64,000 nucleotides of DNA from Chinchilla lanigera (taxonomy: Eukaryota; Chordata; Mammalia; Rodentia; Chinchillidae): the NCBI RefSeq assembly GCF_000276665.1, contig NW_004955405.1, forward strand, positions 8,863,608-8,927,607. The letters are read 5' to 3'. The translations under genes and the position numbers were made by a program. Below are positions 47,236 to 59,703 of this stretch, one piece after another. The first letter of the stretch is position 1, and each line of letters opens with the position of its first letter. The notes under the pieces are model-generated. The model saw only the letters and a list, made by a program, of their open reading frames with translations, was not told where the DNA came from and made no database searches.

Positions 47236-47764
47236 AAAGACAAATGGTAGCTCCCAGTAACAAATGTCAAATGGAGGCTGGATGAGCTTTCATCGATAGT
47301 AGGTTATGTTTGATGGAAACATCTACTGTAGACATTCACCACCTAGGCCATCTCACTCATTAAGAAGGTTACAGAGCTATTTTAAGACTATGAAACACAG
47401 AAATGTCTGCCTAGCATCTGTTTGCCAGTCGTAAAAGGGCTGTAATAATGGTGATTAATGTAGGAGGTGGATAGCGATGGGGAGAAAGAGTAGTCCAACA
47501 GTACACTGGAAAGACATTAGATGCCCACAACTTCCCAAAATAAATTATCAATTTCCAGTATATAAATTAATCCACATATTCAGTTATTTATTCATCTAAA
47601 AATAGATTTAATGTATAATGTCTTTCATCTGTTCAAAGAAAAGAGTAAAATTTTATTGAGATATGTTTATTAAAACTTGAGAAAATGAAAAAACATACTG
47701 TGTTCCTGGGTATCAAAACATTGTTATAATTATTTAGATATTTTCAACATAATTTAGACTTAAG

Positions 47765-48830
47765 ACATCAACAAGTATTTATTGAGCACCTACTGTGTGT
47801 CAAGTAAAATGCTAGGTACTCGGGATACAGCTATGAATAGTACCAACTATAAATAACACAAAGACTCTGTTTTCACGGTGTTTAAAGATTCTTCTGAAGT
47901 TGGCAGAATAAGTGGAGCCATAATACAATGCAGTGTCAGATGATGATACACGTACATATGTTTTATTAGTACTATGCATAATGGTTACATTTGAATAAAA
48001 ATAAAACAGGGTTAATAGAGAATGCAAGAAGAGAGTTGCTGTATAGAAGAGAGTGGTTGGGAAAGGACTCCGAGGAAGCAACACTGGAACAAACATTTGA
48101 ATAGAGTATAATCAGAGTCAGCCACCCCCCTGGGAGAAAGAACAGCATTATCTTGCAGAGGAGACAACAAATACACAACTCAGACGTGTACCCTGAACCT
48201 GACAGTGTAGTCAGGGACAGTAAATGAGCCAGCACTGCCACTGTGGAGGAAAGTGGAGGTTGGTGGGGTGAGGACAGTAATGTGGGGGATGCATGGGCCC
48301 TCATAAACCACAGAAGGACTTGGAGCTTTGTCTTAAGTCTCACGGTAGTAACCACTTTGAGATGAGCTGAAGATGTGCTCTAATTTCAGTTTTTAAAAGA
48401 CCTGTCTAGGTTCAACGCTGAAGACAGACAGCAGAGGGATGACAGGAAACAGCCATGAGCAGCTGTTTCAGTAAGCTAAGCCTCAGCAGATGTGCTTGTT
48501 CCACAGTGGCAGGGATGGAAAGAGTCAGAAGTTGGTTCTGGAGATATTTTGGAGATAGACACAGAAGGCTGGCTGATGAGGTACATATGAGGGGTGAGAA
48601 AGAGAAAGGATTCAAATTTGGCTGGAGCACAGTACAATTTCTTTGATGAAGACTGGGCGAAGAGCAGGAGTGGCACTGAAGCAAAGAACTGTGTGGAGCC
48701 GACTTCGTCTGCAGTGCCTCTTAGACCTCCAGCGCAGACCGGAGGAGGCAGTGGTTCTAAGTCTGAAGCTCAGGGAGGCATCGTGTGTCATCAGCAGACA
48801 CGGAGAACAGAAAGCCAGGGCATGGGACGG
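47765..48830 (+). repeat. Long ancient mammalian interspersed repeat, family not named
   Basis: Starts AGTATTTATTGAGCACCTAC, continues with CTCGGGATACAGCTATGAAT, a purine-rich middle, GATGAGCTGAAGATGTGCTC and GATATTTTGGAGATAGACAC. I know this order from a widespread old mammalian repeat but cannot name it securely. It explains the cluster of short ORFs at 48.4-48.9 kb. Confidence 0.6.
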
Positions 48831-49308
48831 GGTCATCTCCAGAAAACATGACAGACTCCAGGACTCTCTGACGTGAAGCATTTGGGACAAGGAAGACCCA
48901 GGGAACAGCTACAGGAGAGAACCCAGGAGTCTTTGGGGTGTTGGGAGGCAAGAGTGTGTTTTACAACTCCCACTCCCACCAGTATCCATGGTTTATTTTT
49001 ACTGACAAAACGATTCTAAAACATATTAGAAAAGTGTAATGTACATTGGTAATTGTGGACCATTCTTTCACATCTTTCTTTTAGCAACTAATAGGGATTT
49101 AGTGCTTTAAACAAAATATTTCTTTATAAAGACAGAAAGCTATTTGCTCATGGTTGTATTCTGTCTCGAGCTCTATAATGCCTCCATTCTATATTGACAC
49201 ACTTGTGCCGGTTGCCTTGCCCTGATAGCAAATTAATAAAATGTAGAATGTGCTTGAGAACATTTTGTCTAATAAATTTTAGTTTTGAGACTTAATAAGC
49301 TGACTCTG

Positions 49309-49503
49309 TTAGCCACGCATGATGGCACATGCCTGTAATCCCAGCATTTAGGGAGGCTGAAGCAGGAGGGTCATAAATTCAAGTTCAGTCTGGACAATTC
49401 AGCAATTTAGTGCAACCCCATCTCAAAAATACAAAAAAAAAATTTTAAAGGCTGGATATGTAGCCCAGTGCATAGGCCCTGGGTTTAATCTCTGGTACGG
49501 GGA
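49309..49503 (+). mobile_element. B1-dID dimeric SINE
   Basis: A B1 unit (GCCACGCATGATGGCACATG ... CCCCATCTCAAAAATAC) is followed by an A-rich linker and an ID-like unit (GGCTGGATATGTAGCCCAGT ... TCTGGTACGG). This is the clearest dimer in the window and a lineage marker for non-murid rodents. Confidence 0.9.
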
Positions 49504-49520
49504 TGGAGGGCAACTAACTC

Positions 49521-49645
49521 TATGTCAGTAATCCCAGTACCCAGGAAGCTGAGGCAGGAGGACCACCATAAATTCAAAGATAGCATGGGCTACATAGGGA
49601 GTTCAAGAAATCAAACCAACCAAACAGACAAACAAGCAACAGCAA
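49521..49645 (+). mobile_element. 5'-truncated B1 SINE
   Basis: GTCAGTAATCCCAGTACCCA, GAAGCTGAGGCAGGAGGACC, GGCTACATAGGGAGTTCAAG and a CAAAC-rich tail. It directly follows the dimer at 49309-49503. Confidence 0.88.
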
Positions 49646-49679
49646 GATTTATTATGCCATAGGGAAGCATTATACCCTT

Positions 49680-50130
49680 GGGCAGGGACAATTATTCAAA
49701 TAAACGGTGTTGCAGCAAGTATCTAGAGATATGAAAGCCAAGTTGGTTTTTCACTTAACTCCATGCACCAAAGTAAATTCTAGATTAGTTAAAATTTATG
49801 TATTTAAAATCTTAACAATAGAAACATTTAAAGAAAATTTGGATAGCTAGTTATCAAATTTCCTCCAAAGTTTAAAATAGCAAAAGAAATTATGGAGCAA
49901 AAATCAGCACATGTGAATCTTTATGAAAATGAAAAATTCAGTATGTAAAAAATGATGAGGTAAATATTAAATTGAAAAATGTTTCCAATAAGATGTCAAA
50001 GTTAATATATTTCCTACAGAAAAAGTTCATACAAGTAGATAAGCAATCCAGGGGCACCCTGGTTGATAACTGGTCAACGGAATATTCAGGAAAGAAACTA
50101 TTACCTGCCAGAGCAAATTTAACTAGCCAG
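49680..50130 (+). mobile_element. Old L1M ORF2 fragment, sense
   Basis: CAAATAAACGGTGTTGCAGC, AACTCCATGCACCAAAGTAA and an A-rich stretch resemble the ORF2 3' half of an ancient L1. Diverged, with multiple stops. Confidence 0.65.
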
Positions 50131-51164
50131 GTCATCAGTGGAGGGAAGTTGACTATTGATTATAAAGAAATAGCACAACAGATTGTGATCATTTTTCACC
50201 ATTACTATTACTAAAGATTAGTTTTTAATCTTGGAAAAGATTCAGTAAAGTGGGCTGCCCTCTTTTGTCCTGATGGTACAAATTTAAACAAGCAATCTGA
50301 GTTTATTTTAAGATCCTCATAAAAAACTGTCTAGACTCAATGGATGACCTATCACCTCCACTTGTAAACTATATTAAAAAAATATAAAACTTTTTACAAA
50401 AATAGGTAAAAATAAGTCAGTATATCATTATAATAGCCTGCAAATGGACATGGCATAAATTTTCCAGATATTGCGGACTTGAAATGGTTAAATTAGAAAA
50501 CAGTTTTCCGCATTGCAGGTAGAAATAATTCATAACAGTGTTACAAAGGAAGTTTGGCAGTGTTCAGATTTCTGCTTGGTGGAAATCTCTTTATAGCTCC
50601 GACCCCAATCAGTAAGGATCTTCCTCTACCAAAGGAGAACAATGTAGCTTCCAGCCAGACAGTGTGGGCAGAATCCAGAGGCCACTGACCAGGGGAATCG
50701 GAGAACCCAGATTAAAAGGCGGGAAAACTACAGGGTGTACAAATAGAAAGGGAGGCTCCTTCTGATAACAAATAAGCAGCAGTAGGCATTTTTGCAGAGC
50801 TTATTGAAAGAACAAAGTCTCCTTTGTGATAAAATTGATGAACACTATTATTTTGGACAAACCCAAAGCAGAGAGTTTCTGCAGAGAAATTTGGGTGAAA
50901 AATGAAAGAAAATGATATTCCTGCAACTACTATCATAGGATGAGGCTATTGAGAAAGTGAGAAAGTCAGCAAAGCTCCGATGAGATCCACAGTAGGGTAA
51001 TGTTGGCAAGACTATAGACTGGAAAATATGCACTGTGGCACGTTTCCATGAATACATCTTTTACTCATCCATTCTTTCATTAATTTGTTAGTTGGTTCAG
51101 CACATTTTTATCGAGCAGTGGTGCTAAGAACCCTAAATAGTTGATTAATGCCTTTACTGAGAGA

Positions 51165-51405
51165 GTAATAAAGCAGAGTTTGGGGCCCTTCCCTTTCTCT
51201 CTCTCTAGTGTGCTCCCCTCCTTTTCTGCCCTCTCCTGGGAAGATCCTGAAAGAAAACCCTCACCAGATGAGGGCCCGTGACCTTGGACCTCCCAACCCC
51301 TGGAACTGTGAGAAGTTTGCTCCTTACGAACAGCCAGCCTCAAGCGTTCTGTCACCCCAGCACAAAGTGGACGAACGTACTCCTGATTTTACTTTTGTCT
51401 TTCAG
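51165..51405 (+). mobile_element. MaLR LTR fragment
   Basis: TTTCTCTCTCTCTAGTG, a GAAAACCCTCACCAGA segment, GACCTTGGACCTCCCAACCC and GGAACTGTGAGAAGTTTGCT match MLT1A-like LTR order; the ends are truncated. Confidence 0.7.
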
Positions 51406-52815
51406 TTCCCTGACACCTTTTTATAGTACATTTTAAATAAATTTTAAACACATATTCTTTGATCACCTCTTTATATGATACCAATTTTGTAACACAGCTT
51501 CCTATAGAAAGAAAAGAAAATGAATTGTCTTCCTCTGGCATGATTGGTCAACATTTGTGTTTTGTTACTGATAGTGATGCATAAAACATGTAACCTCATA
51601 TACAGCTGTACTTACTGCACCAGAAACATGGGCATCCTAATAAAATCACTTTAGGTGGTAGTCATAAAATAGCACCTAAAAATGTATTTTGGGCTTATAA
51701 TTGTATATAATTTATTACCAAATATATTCCTGATAGAGAATTTCTATCTTGATGAGACACTGATGAGAACCAAATTCTTTGCTTACAATTTTACCTATCT
51801 GATCTTTGGAGGAATTTTCCACGGAACTGCTTCTTGTTCTGAACAAACCTCCTACAAACCTCTCCCACTGCTATAGTTTGCAGGACACTCGTACTGATAC
51901 AGCCTCTCCTCCTAGTCCTTCAGCATGATGTCTGGTAATTTGGCACAAGAGCAGGGGTGTCTAGAATCCATTTTTATCCTGGTCAGCCAGTGACTCTTAT
52001 AAATACATCCACTAAACCAAAACCTAACATACCCCAAATTCTTTCCCTTAACCACATCCCAAAACGCTCATGTCCTCAGTAATACCACCAGACTGCAGTG
52101 TTATAGATGGGAACTCAAAGTGGAAAGACACAATGGTCTTAACCAGTTGCAATTAATTTTACTTTTTTAATTTAAAAAAAAACTATGTGACTCTGCCCTG
52201 GGGCCTTGGAAGGAGCGTGTGCATGAGACAACACCACCACGAGAGGGGCCTGAAGCTTGAGTTTCATTCACTCCCTGGGAAAACTGTTTTTCGCAAAGCT
52301 AAATGCATGATTGAAACCTTCATTATAGGTATGTTATTTTTGATCAGTTAGTCTTTAGCAGTAGGGAATAAAGTTTAGACAATTCTACTGGGGCAAGGTA
52401 GGCTGGGTCAGGCAAGACAGAGAGAGAATAAAAAAGAGAGGAATGGTTAAAAGAGCTGGACAGTGATAGTATCTATGGAAATAATAAGCTCTGAATGTAA
52501 AACAGAAGAATTTTTCATTTCTACTTCTAATATAAAGAATAGCAGGTGATCTTCAGACAAGATAATATTAGCTTGATGTATACAACTGAGTCAGAAAATT
52601 GGGTTTTGTTTTATTCTAAAAGGTTGATTAATCTGAGTTTTTACTTTGCACCTTATTTTCATGTGGGACTCAGACAAAATTGTTTTACTTAATGTGTTTG
52701 TGAATGGAAAATGCACACAGTTTGTTAGCAGTAGCAATAATAAGTTGGAATGTGCCAAAGTTTTGTATTTGTTGTAGTGATATTAGTTTGTCAGCTCTAC
52801 CATTTGCTCTTGTAG

Positions 52816-52845
52816 TGCTTATTCCAACCAAAGCCATCTGTTAAG
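52816..52845 (+). other. Candidate 30-nt micro-exon, plus strand
   Basis: An acceptor (TTTGCTCTTGTAG, ending at 52815) and a strong donor (AAG then GTAAGA) bracket 30 bases that are open in two frames. The length is a multiple of three. There is no recognised product or partner exon, and chance is the main alternative. Confidence 0.13.
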
Positions 52846-53030
52846 GTAAGATTAGTACTTGACTATAGTGTAGAGATCTTTTTAATAAAAGGGTGCTTTC
52901 TGGATTAGTAATTAAATCAGACTGTAGATTTTAGAGAAAAGGCAAAGAATCATCTCTAGGACATTAGCATTCATTCATTTCTTAGTACAAAAACAAAGAA
53001 ACAACTTCACAGATCAGGACAAGTAACAAG

Positions 53031-53316
53031 GCTTTTTTTTTTTTCCTAGTGTGGTATTGATGATAGAACCTAGGAATGTTTGATGATAGAACCACTGAGC
53101 TATATCCCCAGACCTATTTTTTACTTATTTATTTATTGTTATGGATTTTTCAGTATTAGGACTTAAACCCAGGGTCTCATTCATGCTAGGCATATTTATT
53201 TATTATTTTGAGACAGAGTCTCACTACATCGTCCGGGTCTGCCTGGAACTTGTGATCTTCCTGCCTCAGCCTCCTGAATGGCTGGGATTACAGATGTGGG
53301 CCACTGTACCCAGCAA
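53031..53316 (-). mobile_element. Compound minus-strand SINE cluster: ID, ID fragment, B1
   Basis: Reading + coordinates: an ID body at about 53031-53116 (ends GAGCTATATCCCCAGACC), a second ID-like piece at about 53140-53192 (GGACTTAAACCCAGGGTCTC), then a B1 at about 53200-53316 (GAGACAGAGTCTCACTACAT ... GGCTGGGATTACAGATG). On the minus strand the last two read B1 then ID, i.e. a B1-dID dimer beside another ID. Confidence 0.85.
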
Positions 53317-53447
53317 CAGGGATTTGGCTTTGGTATAAAGGCTAGAAAAGACTTAGCTATTTCTTCCTAACCAAAAAGTATCCTAGTCCTAGTATAACCA
53401 GAGTGACAAAGAAGAAGGATGTGCTAACAAAAGGGACCCAAGTTGTT

Positions 53448-53895
53448 AGTGCATCAGTTTTCCTTGCCATTGTAATAAATTACCACAAATGTAGTGACTG
53501 CAAACAACCCAACTATATTATGTAACATTTCTGTATGTTAAAATGTGACAAGGTAAAAAGTTATTAGTGGGTCAACACTGAGCTGCTGGCAGGGCTGGAT
53601 TGCTCTCTGGAAGAGTTCATTCCCTCGTCTTCTGCAGCTTCTAGAAGATGCCCATGCTTCTGGGTTTGTGGTACCTTTTCTCCATCTTCAAGGTCAGCAG
53701 TGTAGCATCTTTCTGACCTCCCTCTATCGTCACATTGCTTTAACTCCCACCAGGAAAGATTCTGTATTTGGAGAGCTCTTGTGAGCAGATTGGGCCATCT
53801 GGGGAATCCAGGAGACTCTTTTCATCACACAGTTAATTTAATCAGACTTGCAAAGTCCCTTCTGCCATGTAAGGTCACATGTTCTTGGGAATAGA
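53448..53895 (-). mobile_element. MLT1-type LTR, antisense
   Basis: GTGCATCAGTTTTCCTTGCC, then AATAAATTACCACAAATGTA, AGTGACTGCAAACAACCC, a Y-rich middle and AGGTCACATGTTCTTGGGA; this is the reverse complement of MLT1-type LTR sequence. Confidence 0.7.
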
Positions 53896-53977
53896 ATGTG
53901 AGCATCTTTGAGGCTTATTACTGCCGATTACATTTTCCTAGTCTAGAAGATAGACTCCTAGGCTCAGTAATTATGAT

Positions 53978-54610
53978 GTATTAACTAACGGTCAACTTGA
54001 AACACCCAGGTGAACTGAATCAGTGTGGTACTGGGTGTGGAAGGCCCACCTGAGGATTGTAGCCAACAGCATAAAAGGATAACTGGAGGGGAAGATGGTG
54101 TGCTGTTGATTCTCCTGGGGAAGACTGTCATGCTAGCTTTCCTGATATGAACTCAGCTGCTCTCATCATCAGAGGAACTTGGGTCCTTGCTGTTACTGAG
54201 GATGGCTATGATTCTTTTTGGAGGAACTCTGGTCCTTACCTTGAGCATCACTTTCTGGTTCCAGTGTGCATCTCTCAACCTGCTGGCACAGATCCTTCAT
54301 CCTGCTGGCACAGTACCTTTGGGCCTTTGGGCCTTTCCATTGCAGATCTATGAAATAGACTTGCATGAAACATTGTCATGGGCTCTAGGCTTCAGCTAAA
54401 CTCATGGAGAATGTTTATATGGGCTCCAGCTCTTCAGCTGAGCTTGTGCAGGGCATTGCCATGGGATCTAGGCCCTCAGGTGGACTTTTTGTGTCTCTAG
54501 TATGTGGACAGATCTCTTGTGCTCTTCTGCATTTGACTCTTTGGGTGAATATTTTAAATTAATGCTACACATTATGTGTCCTGCATTAAATCTTTTCCCT
54601 TATAAATCAT
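53978..54610 (+). mobile_element. Unassigned LTR-like interspersed repeat
   Basis: Begins near TAACGGTCAACTTGAAACAC and contains short internal duplications (CTGCTGGCACAGNNCCTT-like twice near 54280 and 54302; TTTGGGCC twice near 54319). The composition and the start resemble a known class of mammalian LTR/DNA repeat that I cannot name. Confidence 0.45.
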
Positions 54611-54703
54611 GACCCCTGTAGTAGCCATTCGAGCTCCCTGTCATCTACTGTAAAGGGCGTTTGTGGAAGATCCCCATTCCTAATCCTCTAGGAGGAGAGA
54701 ATT

Positions 54704-54787
54704 CTTTTTTGGTACCGAGAATCAAACTCAGGACCTTGTGCTTGCCAAGCAGGCACTGTGCCACCGAGCTCTATCCCTGGCCCCAGA
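54704..54787 (-). mobile_element. ID SINE
   Basis: TTTTTTGGTACCGAGAATCA, then GGACCTTGTGCTTGCCAAGC and CCACCGAGCTCTATCCCTGG. It is flanked by an imperfect duplication (AGGAGAGAATT near 54693, AGGAGAGATT near 54788). Confidence 0.9.
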
Positions 54788-56785
54788 AGGAGAGATTTTT
54801 TCCAGTATGTTAGTGTAAGTGTGAGGGCAGTGGGAGTGGCTTTTCTCTTTAAATATTAATAACAATAATAAAAAGCTCATCCATGAATTCTCTCATCCTA
54901 AAAAGAACCCTAATGTTGTATTTTGTTTGAGTTGAGTGGCTCTCTAGCCTGTACAAACAACCAAGAGATAAAATAATACCACTTTGATTATTATTTATCT
55001 TGGCTTGATTTAAATGCTGCTTATACAATAAAACAAAAGAGCATCAAAGCATGTTTCAAAACTCCCAGGCAGGCCATTTCCCTTCATTGCTACTTTGCCA
55101 TTTTGTGCTTTCCTGATTTTGCTCAAATGTTTGCAATTTGGTGGGGGCCGTACTTTACCAGTCACCCTAGAATTCTTTTCACCTGCCGCTATTATTCAAC
55201 TTTTGTCTCACAAAGTCCCTTTGAACTTTACATATCAAAGAAAAAATCTCTTTTTTAGACTAACATCTAAAGCAACTCAGTATACACAGAAAGATGTCAC
55301 AGCTGCCACTAACAGAGAGACCCAACTGAGATCTTCTGCCAGACTGTCCCTATTTCCTGACGATCCTTGATTTTAGAGAATTTTTTTATAAAGATGTTGC
55401 CTCTACTAAGTAATCCTTTTCTTTTGTGCTTTGTTGTTAAAACTATTTATAATCAAGATGCTTAACCTCTACCCTGTTCTTTCTTGGAATTCTGTCCCAC
55501 AAACAATCAGTGCTTTGAATGTTACAATAATGAGTCAATAGATGAATGAATTAGAGACAATGTTGTATAGTAGATAAGATCAATTTCTATCAAGCCAGGA
55601 CTCCCTTGACAACATCTCTGTGGCCTTGGGTACATCAGTTATCTTCCCTGGGCCTCACTTCCACATCAGAGGATGTGGATAATGATTCCTACTTTGTAAG
55701 TTTATTGTAAGAATTTGAGGTAATATATGTAAAACCTCTGAAGCACAGAAGGCAGTAAATCTCTTTCTCAGTAGGAATCATTAACCAGCATTTTGCTCTT
55801 TGGGGATTACATAGCTAACCCTCAATAATCCACATGTAAGTTACTCTCTTTGCGAATTAGCTCCAGCACAGTTTTGAAAGTAAGCAGATTTTCTCATGAA
55901 CTCCTTGCTTATTCCTGGCTGACTTCCCACTACCAATCTTGTGTATGTCTATAAATGCCAACAATTTAATATTAAGCTATGCATTAAATTAGTAGAAAGG
56001 TATATCTGTGGCTACAAATGAGACACATTAAAAAACCAAACACTTTGACATTTGGATTTGTAACTTGCTGTTACTTGCCAAGTTGTTGAATTAGCCAGAT
56101 ATAAACATTTAAATTTTATTGTATTAAATAGGGAAACAGAATAGTCTGGCCAACAATGGTGGAGTTTTATAAATCTTATTTTTTTTAACTTACAACTCTC
56201 AGACCATGTCTACATATAAACATTAATATTAATTTTCACCCAAAAGTTTTTTAATGTGTAAGGTATTTGCTGTCCCTGGCTCAGTTAGGATCACATCTCA
56301 CCCTCAGTACCTTTCCTGAGCCCTGGGAGAGGAACACTAATGGAGTTGTGGCTAACGAGTGATCAGCCACCCCACACTACAGAATCCTGTAGGTTAGTGA
56401 AGTGGCAAGGTTAAACCTGTGTGCAGAACAGCAAAATTGTAAATACATGGGGTAGTCTGAAAAAAGTGGTAGAACTCTGAAAGTGAGGGGCTTGGGTTAC
56501 AGCACAGAAGGGTAAAGCATCACAAATCAAACGGTTTTAAATATATGAGGTTACTAAATTAAAGATAGTAAACATTACCAAAGGCTACTGGGTACAGATT
56601 TAAAAAGAAGAAAGTATTAATTATTCCTGGTGTTTATTGAGGAAGAAGGAAAAAACAGAAGGAAATAAAAGCCAAAAGTCAAAGAAGCTTTCCTGGGAAG
56701 AGCTGGGCTCATAGCAAGTGCCTGCCCAAGCTGGCTGATTCCATTACCCATTTAGGAAGAGGACAATGCCTGTCATATGGTTTTC
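54788..56785. other. Mostly unique AT-rich DNA with one MIR
   Basis: A 91-codon + ORF (55095-55370) has no recognisable domain. 54950-55060 is repeat-free and AT-rich. No gene is called. Confidence 0.4.
55565..55775 (+). repeat. MIR SINE
   Basis: TGTGGCCTTGGGTACATCAG, TTCCCTGGGCCTCACTTCCA and AATGATTCCTACTTTGTAAG are typical of MIR in sense orientation. Confidence 0.85.
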
Positions 56786-56884
56786 TTCTTCTTTAAAAAA
56801 TAATTTCCTCGACATAAGGCTCATGTACCATAGAATTTACCCATTTAAAGTGTACAATTCAGGGGATTTTAGTAAAATAGTTTT
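56786..56884 (-). mobile_element. Short L1M fragment, antisense
   Basis: GAATTTACCCATTTAAAGTG, then TACAATTCAGGGGATTTTAG matches a common ancient L1 3' segment in reverse. Confidence 0.7.
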
Positions 56885-57255
56885 AATGAGTTTTCCATTA
56901 CTATCATGAAACACCTGTGGAAATAAATTTATAAATGAAAAAGGTTTGTTTTGGCTAATGGCTCTGGAGCTTCCCACCCTTGTGTCCCCATTCTCTTGCC
57001 TTCTGGTAAGGGTACTACATCATGATAAGACTTTGTGTTGGAGCAAAACCACTAACATGATGAGCCAGAGAGCAAAATGAAAGACTGGATGGGCCAGAGT
57101 CCCCAAAACCCCTTCAGGAGCATTCCCCCAAATGACCCAAGGATCTGCTGCACAGCTCCGCCTCCCAGAGGCCCCACTGCTGTGCAGCAGACCACCCTGC
57201 AGACCAAGTCCTCAGACATTTGACAACCTTCCAGGTTCTTTTCCAAAGTGGTTGC
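56885..57255 (-). mobile_element. MaLR-type LTR, antisense
   Basis: TTCCATTACTATCATGAAAC, AAAAAGGTTTGTTTTGGCTA and a later CAGAGGCCCC region resemble rodent MaLR LTRs read backwards. Family uncertain. Confidence 0.6.
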
Positions 57256-57654
57256 ATCATATTTATCCTACCAGTGTGTCTGAGGTCCCTTCCTGCCTCA
57301 CCTGTTATATTCTTTCATCTTTTGGCTTTACCCAGATATCTTCATGTGGCAAAGAAAGTGATATGAAGATACATGAGTTACAGTTTTGGCAAAAAACCCA
57401 TTTAAGAAATGATTACTTTCTGATTTATGATATTACTATAAATGGGAGCTGATTTTCTTTACCAGGAGGTACTAGGATAATTTGACTGGTGAAAAATCCA
57501 ATGCTGAGTGTGAAATATGTAAAAAATATTTCCTATGTTACCACTTAGATAGTAAACAGCCTAAGTTCTCTCTGTACCCACCACCATGATCTGGCAAGAC
57601 TGACTCAGATTTTGGTCTCTGGATGCTTTCTCCAAATCACAAGTGTGGGACAGT

Positions 57655-57862
57655 TCACTTCCGGGTGAGGCTCCCATAGCACCTCTACTTTCTGTCACCA
57701 AATGTGCATCGGAATTTTCTTATTGTTACTAAACTGATAACACCTGCCTTGTCCTCTAGTCTGTAAGAGGCTAGAGTGGAGTGACCTTGATTGTCATCTA
57801 TCCCTCAGTAGTTCAGGCATCTGGCACATGTATACTTTGTAAGTATTTGTTTAATGAAGGAG
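57655..57862 (+). repeat. L2 3' end
   Basis: CTCCCATAGCACCTCTACTT, TAGTCTGTAAGAGGCTAGAG, GGCATCTGGCACATGTATAC and TAAGTATTTGTTTAATGAA match L2 in sense orientation. Confidence 0.75.
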
Positions 57863-58744
57863 CAGGGAAGGTTTTCCACTAAAATTTTTTGTGTTGTTGG
57901 TTTTTTTTTTTCCTACTGAGCTTTTCTTTGAGTGCATAAATTAAGCTCCACCAAGCCGTTTGCTTGTGTATGAAGAGCTCATGCTGCACCTAAGCATTTT
58001 GACGTATCCCATGTTATTTTACCAACATGTCCCTTCCTGAGCTAGCAGACACTAAGGTGTGCTCAATGCATGTTTGAAAACAATTCTCATCTCCCCTAAC
58101 AGGAGGCGAACGTATAGCTAAGACAGCTCTTCTGACATTTGGGAAGCTCTGATTCTGTCGGTCATTTTCTGTTCTTTACCATGGCTTTTCAAAGGAAAAG
58201 ACTGCTTTCCTGTGTGTGAGCACACTGTCTCCTATCCAATAATGTTCCATTGTCTTTCTGTTCCATTAGTGTGCAGGAAACCACCTGTCCAATCAAGATC
58301 AGCGTTGTGGATGTCAATGTGTCTCCTTTCATATAGATGTGCAGCTGTCAGGCCAGGGATCAAAGCCTTGCCTTTAATGAAAACAAGTCATTTTTATCAA
58401 TATGACTGTAGAATTCATATGAATACAAACATCTGGATCAAATGATTGACATTTATACCTCTCACACTTCCACTATTTTAATGGTGACTTGGTTCTCACC
58501 TTTTCTCAAATATTCTGACCTCTGCCCCTGTCCACTCTAATCCTACTTCTTGTGTACTGCAGTTCCTATATTAGAAATTTTACAGTGGGCTCCATGGGTC
58601 ATATCTGAGAGATGTTTTTTTTATTAATAGCATATACAATGTTTTGGGGATTAGGAGTCAGTATTTAACAATTTGGATTGATTTCTAACTTTTCTTGAAA
58701 AGTCAGGCACTAGCCACTCTGAACATATTCCCAAAGGTAAGTAT

Positions 58745-59058
58745 CATGGTGTAGGCCCTAAGATGATACACAGGGATCCCTACTTTCTAGGATATATGTC
58801 AAATCTTCCCCTGACTGTGGGCTTGATCTAGTGGTTCATGTCTAACACATGAGTGACCTTGGAAACCAGTTCTCTTCTTGTTGACCCTTAACCTGGAACC
58901 CCAGGCACTGGGTTATAGTCTTATGAGAAGCTGTGGACCAAAAGACCCAATTAAACCATGATTGGATTCCTGGCCCAAAGAAACTGAGCAGATGCACATT
59001 TGTTGTTTAAGTCAGTAATTTTTGAGGTAATTTACCCAATAGTAAATAACCAATACAG
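58745..59058 (+). mobile_element. MLT1-type MaLR LTR
   Basis: Contains TGATTGGATTCCTGGCCCAA, AGAAACTGAGCAGATG, TTGTTGTTTAAGTCAGTAAT and the end AGTAAATAACCAATACAG, matching MLT1 3' ends. Confidence 0.8.
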
Positions 59059-59389
59059 TAACCACCACGCTCCCTACCATATACTGTGGAATCCTTCACC
59101 ATCTGTTTAATTGCCCAGGAGGACCTAGAATCAGCCCCCGCCAACCAGTTGTGAGCCCTCTGAGGTGTGCCTCTGGTTTGCATTCTTCCTTCCCCTACCC
59201 CTTATTAGGGCTCAGTCCCTCATTTTCTCATGCGTGGACTTTGACATCAGACTCCTAATTCTTCTCTCTGTTTCTTGTGTCGCTTGTCTCCAATTCGTCT
59301 CTTCATACTGCTGTTGCAGAACTCTTTCTAAACTCTCTACTCTTAGCCTGTCTTCCAGAGTCTTCCAAGATAACCTCTAAGTTCATCTC

Positions 59390-59700
59390 CCCCGCCTCAC
59401 ACTTGCATCTCCCAGCTGCATGTCTCCCCACCTCAGCCTGCCTCAGGCATCTGAAGGTCCTTCCTAATGCTCAATGCCCCATGCTATGTCATGCCTGTGG
59501 GCCTAGGCCCACATTCGTTCTTGGGCCTACATGAGTGCCTTCCTTGCTTGATGATGACCACCTCATCTTTCCGGCATCACTTCCTGTGTGATCCATTGTG
59601 AAATTACATCCAGCTCCATCAGCCAGTGCTTTGTAGGTACCTCACGGCCTTCAGTACACATTGTTCTCTTACATAGATCACTCAGGTGCACTTGCTTCCT
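59390..59700 (+). repeat. Probable L2 fragment
   Basis: Pyrimidine-rich sequence with CCTCAGGCATCTGAAGGTCC and a poorly preserved tail. Weak assignment. Confidence 0.4.
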
Positions 59701-59703
59701 TAC

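Larger units (their letters stand above)
50131..53030. other. Unassigned DNA apart from one MaLR fragment
   Basis: Besides the LTR piece at 51165-51405 and the micro-exon candidate at 52816, nothing is recognisable. 50370-50700 may be more decayed L1. Confidence 0.4.

Noticed and set aside
48412..48951. Cluster of overlapping 60-92 codon ORFs on both strands
   Set aside because: Explained by the old interspersed repeat at 47765-48830.
58690..58746. Plus-strand donor CAAAG/GTAAGTATC near 58738
   Set aside because: Sits at the edge of an MLT1 LTR in repeat-like sequence, with no partner exon.
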